A stretch of DNA of 18,277 bases from JBLHGU01 sp047615875 (GTDB lineage: Bacteria > Pseudomonadota > Gammaproteobacteria > Arenicellales > CAJQKF01): positions 1-18,277 of the forward strand of contig JBLHGU010000103.1 in the NCBI GenBank assembly GCA_047615875.1. Direction: 5' to 3'. Of this stretch, positions 15,635 through 18,277 are shown in pieces. The notes beneath the pieces were generated by a model that was not told the DNA's origin, made no database searches, and was given only the letters and a program-made list of their open reading frames with translations. The number at the start of each line of letters is the position of its first letter. Within the stretch, counting starts at the first letter, position 1. The translations under genes and the position numbers were made by a program.

Positions 15635-15802
15635 TTACCATAACATGGCCAAAGTTTCGAGTTTGAGACATCACAGGCGGATTGTTTCGCGGCTAACATT
15701 AATGCCTCGCTTAGCTAGAAGATCCTCAATGTTTCGGCGACAAAGATTAAAACACTCGTACAACCAGGCGGCATAGCAGATGATATCTGTTCTTCTTGCA
15801 CT
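15635..15802 (-). pseudogene. IS6-family transposase N-terminal relic
   Basis: The frame encodes RTDIICYAAWLYECFNL, RRNIEDLLAKRGINVSRETI, then RL, TGA at 15671-15673, and CLKLETLAM. This follows the N-terminus of IS6/IS26-type transposases (VIxxAVWLYxRFxLSxRDVEELLAERGIxVSxETIRRWCxKFG), with the stop where the family has Trp (TGG to TGA). The DDE catalytic domain is absent. The fragment fills the 325-base gap between the ricin-like gene and the methyltransferase. No terminal repeats were found. Confidence 0.7.
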
Positions 15803-15860
15803 AACCGCCTACGTGTGGCCGGCGACGCGAGAAACGGTGCCGCCGTCAGTTACAGTAAGG

Positions 15861-16763
15861 TCATGGTTTTACCGCTGAAAAGATGATCTCCTGCAGCGGA
15901 AAGCTCAGTGGTGCTGGGCCAAAGGCCGCGTCATAGGCTTGGGCAAGCGCCGCGATGATTTCTTCCAGATCGGCAATGGCCCGCTCGCGGATCTGCAGAA
16001 TGCCGGGGTTGCCCTCGACAAACCCCATTGCAGGATACAGGGCGTTGGGCCGTTCGACCGTCGCGGAGACCACGTTCGCACTGGTGGCACCGTAGCCGGC
16101 GTCCAGCAGCAAATCACGAATCACATCGATATCATAATAGCCGAAGGGCACGCTGAGGAAACCCGGAGGGTCGGTCTCGAAGAACCCCGCGATGGTCTCC
16201 AGTGCAATCTTTGCGACTATGTTCTGGTTAAGGCAATCCCAAACGTTGAACGTGAGGAGACCGCCCGGCCTGAGGACTCTGGTCATTTCGGCGATACTCT
16301 TGGCTTTATCCGGGAAAAATATTAGTCCGAACTGGCACACAACAATGTCGAACGAAGCATCAGAGAAGGGCAGCTCGAGCGCGTCCGCTTGTTGATAGGT
16401 GACATTCGACAAGTTGCCACGTCGCTGGCGGGCGAAGTCGAGCATGGCCTCGTTGAGGTCAGTGGCGATGATCTCGCTTGCTGGCGGCAACGCGCGGCTG
16501 AGATGCTCGGTCAAAATGCCGGTGCCGCACGCAACTTCAAGAACCTTGCCGCCATGAGGAATCGCCTTGGCAACCCGTTTGGCCAGATCAGCGGCAGCGA
16601 ACTCGAACAGCAGCGGACCCAGGTGAGTGTCATAGATTTTGGGGATCGAGCCGACGAACCGACTATGGGACTTTCGGGGCTCGCCCAATTTTGCGGTAGC
16701 CAAAGCCACGCTCGAAGATATGCTTGTGGCTATGGGGGTAAAATCGGTGATGTTGACGGTCAT
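15861..16763 (-). CDS. Class I SAM-dependent methyltransferase (UbiE-like fold)
   Basis: The 300-residue product binds S-adenosylmethionine: motif I VLEVACGTG (about 74-82 from ATG 16763), the acidic ribose-binding Asp in ATDLNEAML (Asp102), motif II-like DALELPFSDASFDIVVCQFG, and RVLRPGGLLTFNVWD. These are standard for methyltransferase family 11/25 enzymes; the methyl acceptor is unknown. ATG 16763 is chosen because AGGA lies seven bases upstream; a GTG at 16808 in the same frame lacks such a site. The gene is visibly richer in G+C than the surrounding sequence. It is divergent from the broken regulator gene at 16958, which may once have controlled it. Confidence 0.88.
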   Translation of the reverse strand: MTVNITDFTPIATSISSSVALATAKLGEPRKSHSRFVGSIPKIYDTHLGPLLFEFAAADLAKRVAKAIPHGGKVLEVACGTGILTEHLSRALPPASEIIATDLNEAMLDFARQRRGNLSNVTYQQADALELPFSDASFDIVVCQFGLIFFPDKAKSIAEMTRVLRPGGLLTFNVWDCLNQNIVAKIALETIAGFFETDPPGFLSVPFGYYDIDVIRDLLLDAGYGATSANVVSATVERPNALYPAMGFVEGNPGILQIRERAIADLEEIIAALAQAYDAAFGPAPLSFPLQEIIFSAVKP

Positions 16764-16810
16764 GATTGAATCCTGTGTTTGATGTTTCGGTAGGGATGAA
16801 TCTTCCACGA

Positions 16811-16857
16811 GCCCCGTTAGGTCGTCGTGAGAAGTCTTCTCGAGTTGATTGCGGGGC
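16811..16857. promoter_or_regulatory. Nested inverted repeats in the divergent intergenic region
   Basis: GAGAAG-T-CTTCTC (16829-16841) is a perfect palindrome. It lies between GCCCCG (16811-16816) and CGGGGC (16852-16857), which are themselves inverted. Position between divergent starts suits an operator, but no matching regulator is intact here. Confidence 0.35.
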
Positions 16858-16957
16858 GTGATAAAAGTGTGAAAAATTGCAAGTCGGACCGATATACTGG
16901 CGCTATCAACAATTGTTGGCGTATTGCCGAACTACTATTGGGGAGGACTGCAACTAC

Positions 16958-17583
16958 GTGTCAAATCTAGAGCTAAATCTGTTTGGGGGCTTTGAGCTGC
17001 GGGCCGCCCACGGGAAACACCCGCAACTCTCATCGATGGCAATCAGTGTATTTGAGATACTTTTTGGCGCGTATTGCGATCAAGGCGAAGCGGAAGCCGC
17101 ATTGCGCGCCGCACAACGCCTTCTGCGCCTCGATCCACTACGCGAAAACATGCACCGAGCGGTCAGCTCTCGATCAATCCGAACGATCCGCGCCTGCATG
17201 CGCAGAAAGGGGAACTATTGACCTGGCTGGGTGCGCCAGTGGAAGGCGAGGCCTGCCTTCGAATGGCCATTCGCCTCGACCCATTTTCGGCAACGATGTG
17301 GGCCCATCTCCTGGGTCGCAGCCTCTTACAGCAGGGGCGCTTTACAGAGGCTATCGAAGTCTATTCGACCACCGATTACCCGCGCTTCGGTTATCACGCG
17401 GACATGGCGGGCTGCTATGCAAATTTAGAAAAGCACGTCGAGGATGGTGAGCATGTCGCCGAGGTGCTGAAGCTCAAGCCGAACTTTTCGGTTAGCGAAT
17501 ATATTGCCCAGCTCGCCTACAAATATGAGCGTGACCGGGAAAGACATCGGACTTTGCTGGAGACTGCTCCTCTACCCGCTTAA
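16958..17583 (+). pseudogene. Relic of a SARP/BTAD-type regulator with a TPR tail
   Basis: The start would be GTG 16958, preceded by GGGGAGGA ten bases upstream. The first frame gives LELNLFGGFELRAAHG, the opening of SARP-like regulators with a winged-helix domain. It jumps directly to FGAYCDQGEAEAALRAAQRL and LRLDPLREN, a bacterial transcriptional activator (BTAD) TPR unit. Near 17165 the reading frame changes and continues as SINPNDPRLHAQKGELLTWL, ACLRMAIRLDPFSATMWAHL and GRFTEAIEVY, the TPR tail of adenylate-cyclase-like regulators, ending at TAA 17581-17583. Intact relatives are several times longer. At least one internal deletion and one frameshift make it non-functional, though a TPR-only product is conceivable. 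Confidence 0.7.
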
Positions 17584-17597
17584 GAACGTGTGATGCA

Positions 17598-17612
17598 CGA
17601 AATCTAATTTCG
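17598..17612. repeat. Small perfect hairpin past the regulator relic
   Basis: CGAAAT-CTA-ATTTCG starts 15 bases after the relic's stop. There is no U-tract, so a terminator role is doubtful. Confidence 0.3.
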
Positions 17613-17784
17613 CTCAATGGATTCGATGCATTTCAAGGGTACGCCAATGGGAGTCTTTGCTTAAACCCGACATAGGTATTGAGGTTCTTACACTGTCATT
17701 GCAAGAGTTTTCGCACCGCAACAGTTGTCCTGCTGAAGTCCCTTAACTTAGCGCCGTTCTATAACTGTCCCAGTAATTTCAAAT

Positions 17785-18277
17785 TTATGGGATCAGAATA
17801 GTCGCACCCAGTGTAGTGCCGCTTTCGATAGCCTCATGGGCTTTGACAGCATCCTTGAGCGCGTACTCATAGTTGATATTGGCGTCCAAAATCCCATCCC
17901 CAATTGCCTTGAACAAGTCGCGTGAGGTCCACTCGAGATCTGATCTTTTGGCAACGTAATGCATGATCGCCGGGCGAGTAATAAATAGTGAGCCACGACG
18001 ACCTAGATCCTGAATTATGTCTACTGGATCCGGTGGACCTGAAACATGTCCGTAGGCCGCACAGACACCCATGGGTCTTAGACAGTCAAGGGAGTCCTGT
18101 AAAGTATCCTTACCAATGGCTTCGTACACAACCGCCGCACCTTCGCCATCGGTGACTTCGCGAACTTTCTCAACAAAGTTTTCCTTCGAACGAACCACTG
18201 GATGATGGCAACCAGCCGCACGAGCGGCTTCCGCCTTTTCGTCGGTACTTACTGTGCCGACGATATTCGCCCCCAAT
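17785..18277 (-). CDS. Quinone oxidoreductase (MDR superfamily), 3' part only
   Basis: The frame is open to the window edge, so only the C-terminal about 164 residues are seen. GANIVGTVSTDEKAEAARAA begins after the Rossmann glycine motif. GCHHPVV, VREVTDGEGAAVVYEAIGKD, SLDCLRPMGVCAAYGHVSGP and RRGSLFITRPAIMHY follow, in the order typical of zinc-free NADPH:quinone oxidoreductases (QOR type). The tail VKAHEAIESGTTLGATILIP is the usual ending. Such enzymes reduce quinones or enones with NADPH. The start and the coenzyme motif lie beyond 18277. Confidence 0.88.
   Translation of the reverse strand, partial: LGANIVGTVSTDEKAEAARAAGCHHPVVRSKENFVEKVREVTDGEGAAVVYEAIGKDTLQDSLDCLRPMGVCAAYGHVSGPPDPVDIIQDLGRRGSLFITRPAIMHYVAKRSDLEWTSRDLFKAIGDGILDANINYEYALKDAVKAHEAIESGTTLGATILIP

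Overview
The window looks like an accessory, decaying stretch of a gammaproteobacterial chromosome. An RluE-type pseudouridine synthase, an HtpX protease and an MdlA/MdlB-like ABC pair all fit that group. TGA serves as a normal stop (def, the mttB-like gene, the second ABC gene), so the code is standard. About 57 % of the bases lie in apparently intact genes. The rest is relics of mobile elements and metabolic genes, diverged duplicated segments, and long gaps.

Region by region. 1-391: one end of an IS66-family element with a nonsense-mutated accessory gene. 392-819: no gene, one heptanucleotide tandem repeat. 820-1714 (-): fragments of a FAD-linked sugar-lactone-oxidase-like gene. 1767-2630 (-): a hypothetical gene and an ankyrin-repeat gene. 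2801-5238: housekeeping-like genes def(+), htpX(+), rluE(-). 5248-8477: a truncated Sel1 gene, diverged repeats, a small membrane protein, an IS91-type transposase relic abutting an acyl-CoA synthetase relic. 8478-12241 (-): two overlapping ABC exporter half-transporter genes. 12266-13328: a second copy of sequences seen at 5848-5999 and 6538-6702. 13329-14867 (+): a trimethylamine-methyltransferase-family (MttB-like) gene. 14972-15514 (-): a secreted protein with two ricin-B-like units. 15635-15802 (-): an IS6-type transposase relic. 15861-16763 (-): a SAM-dependent methyltransferase, divergent from a broken SARP/TPR regulator gene (16958-17583). 17785-18277 (-): the 3' part of a quinone oxidoreductase gene that continues past the window.

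The only clear multi-gene unit is the ABC pair. Its two departures from consensus (Asp for the Walker B glutamate in one subunit, LSLGQ for LSGGQ in the other) fall in the same composite ATP site, the signature of an asymmetric heterodimeric exporter. The MttB-like protein has no corrinoid protein or activator beside it here. No CRISPR array, tRNA, rRNA or intact mobile element was seen. The most informative signals are the many matched relics and the duplicated modules, not a complete new system.
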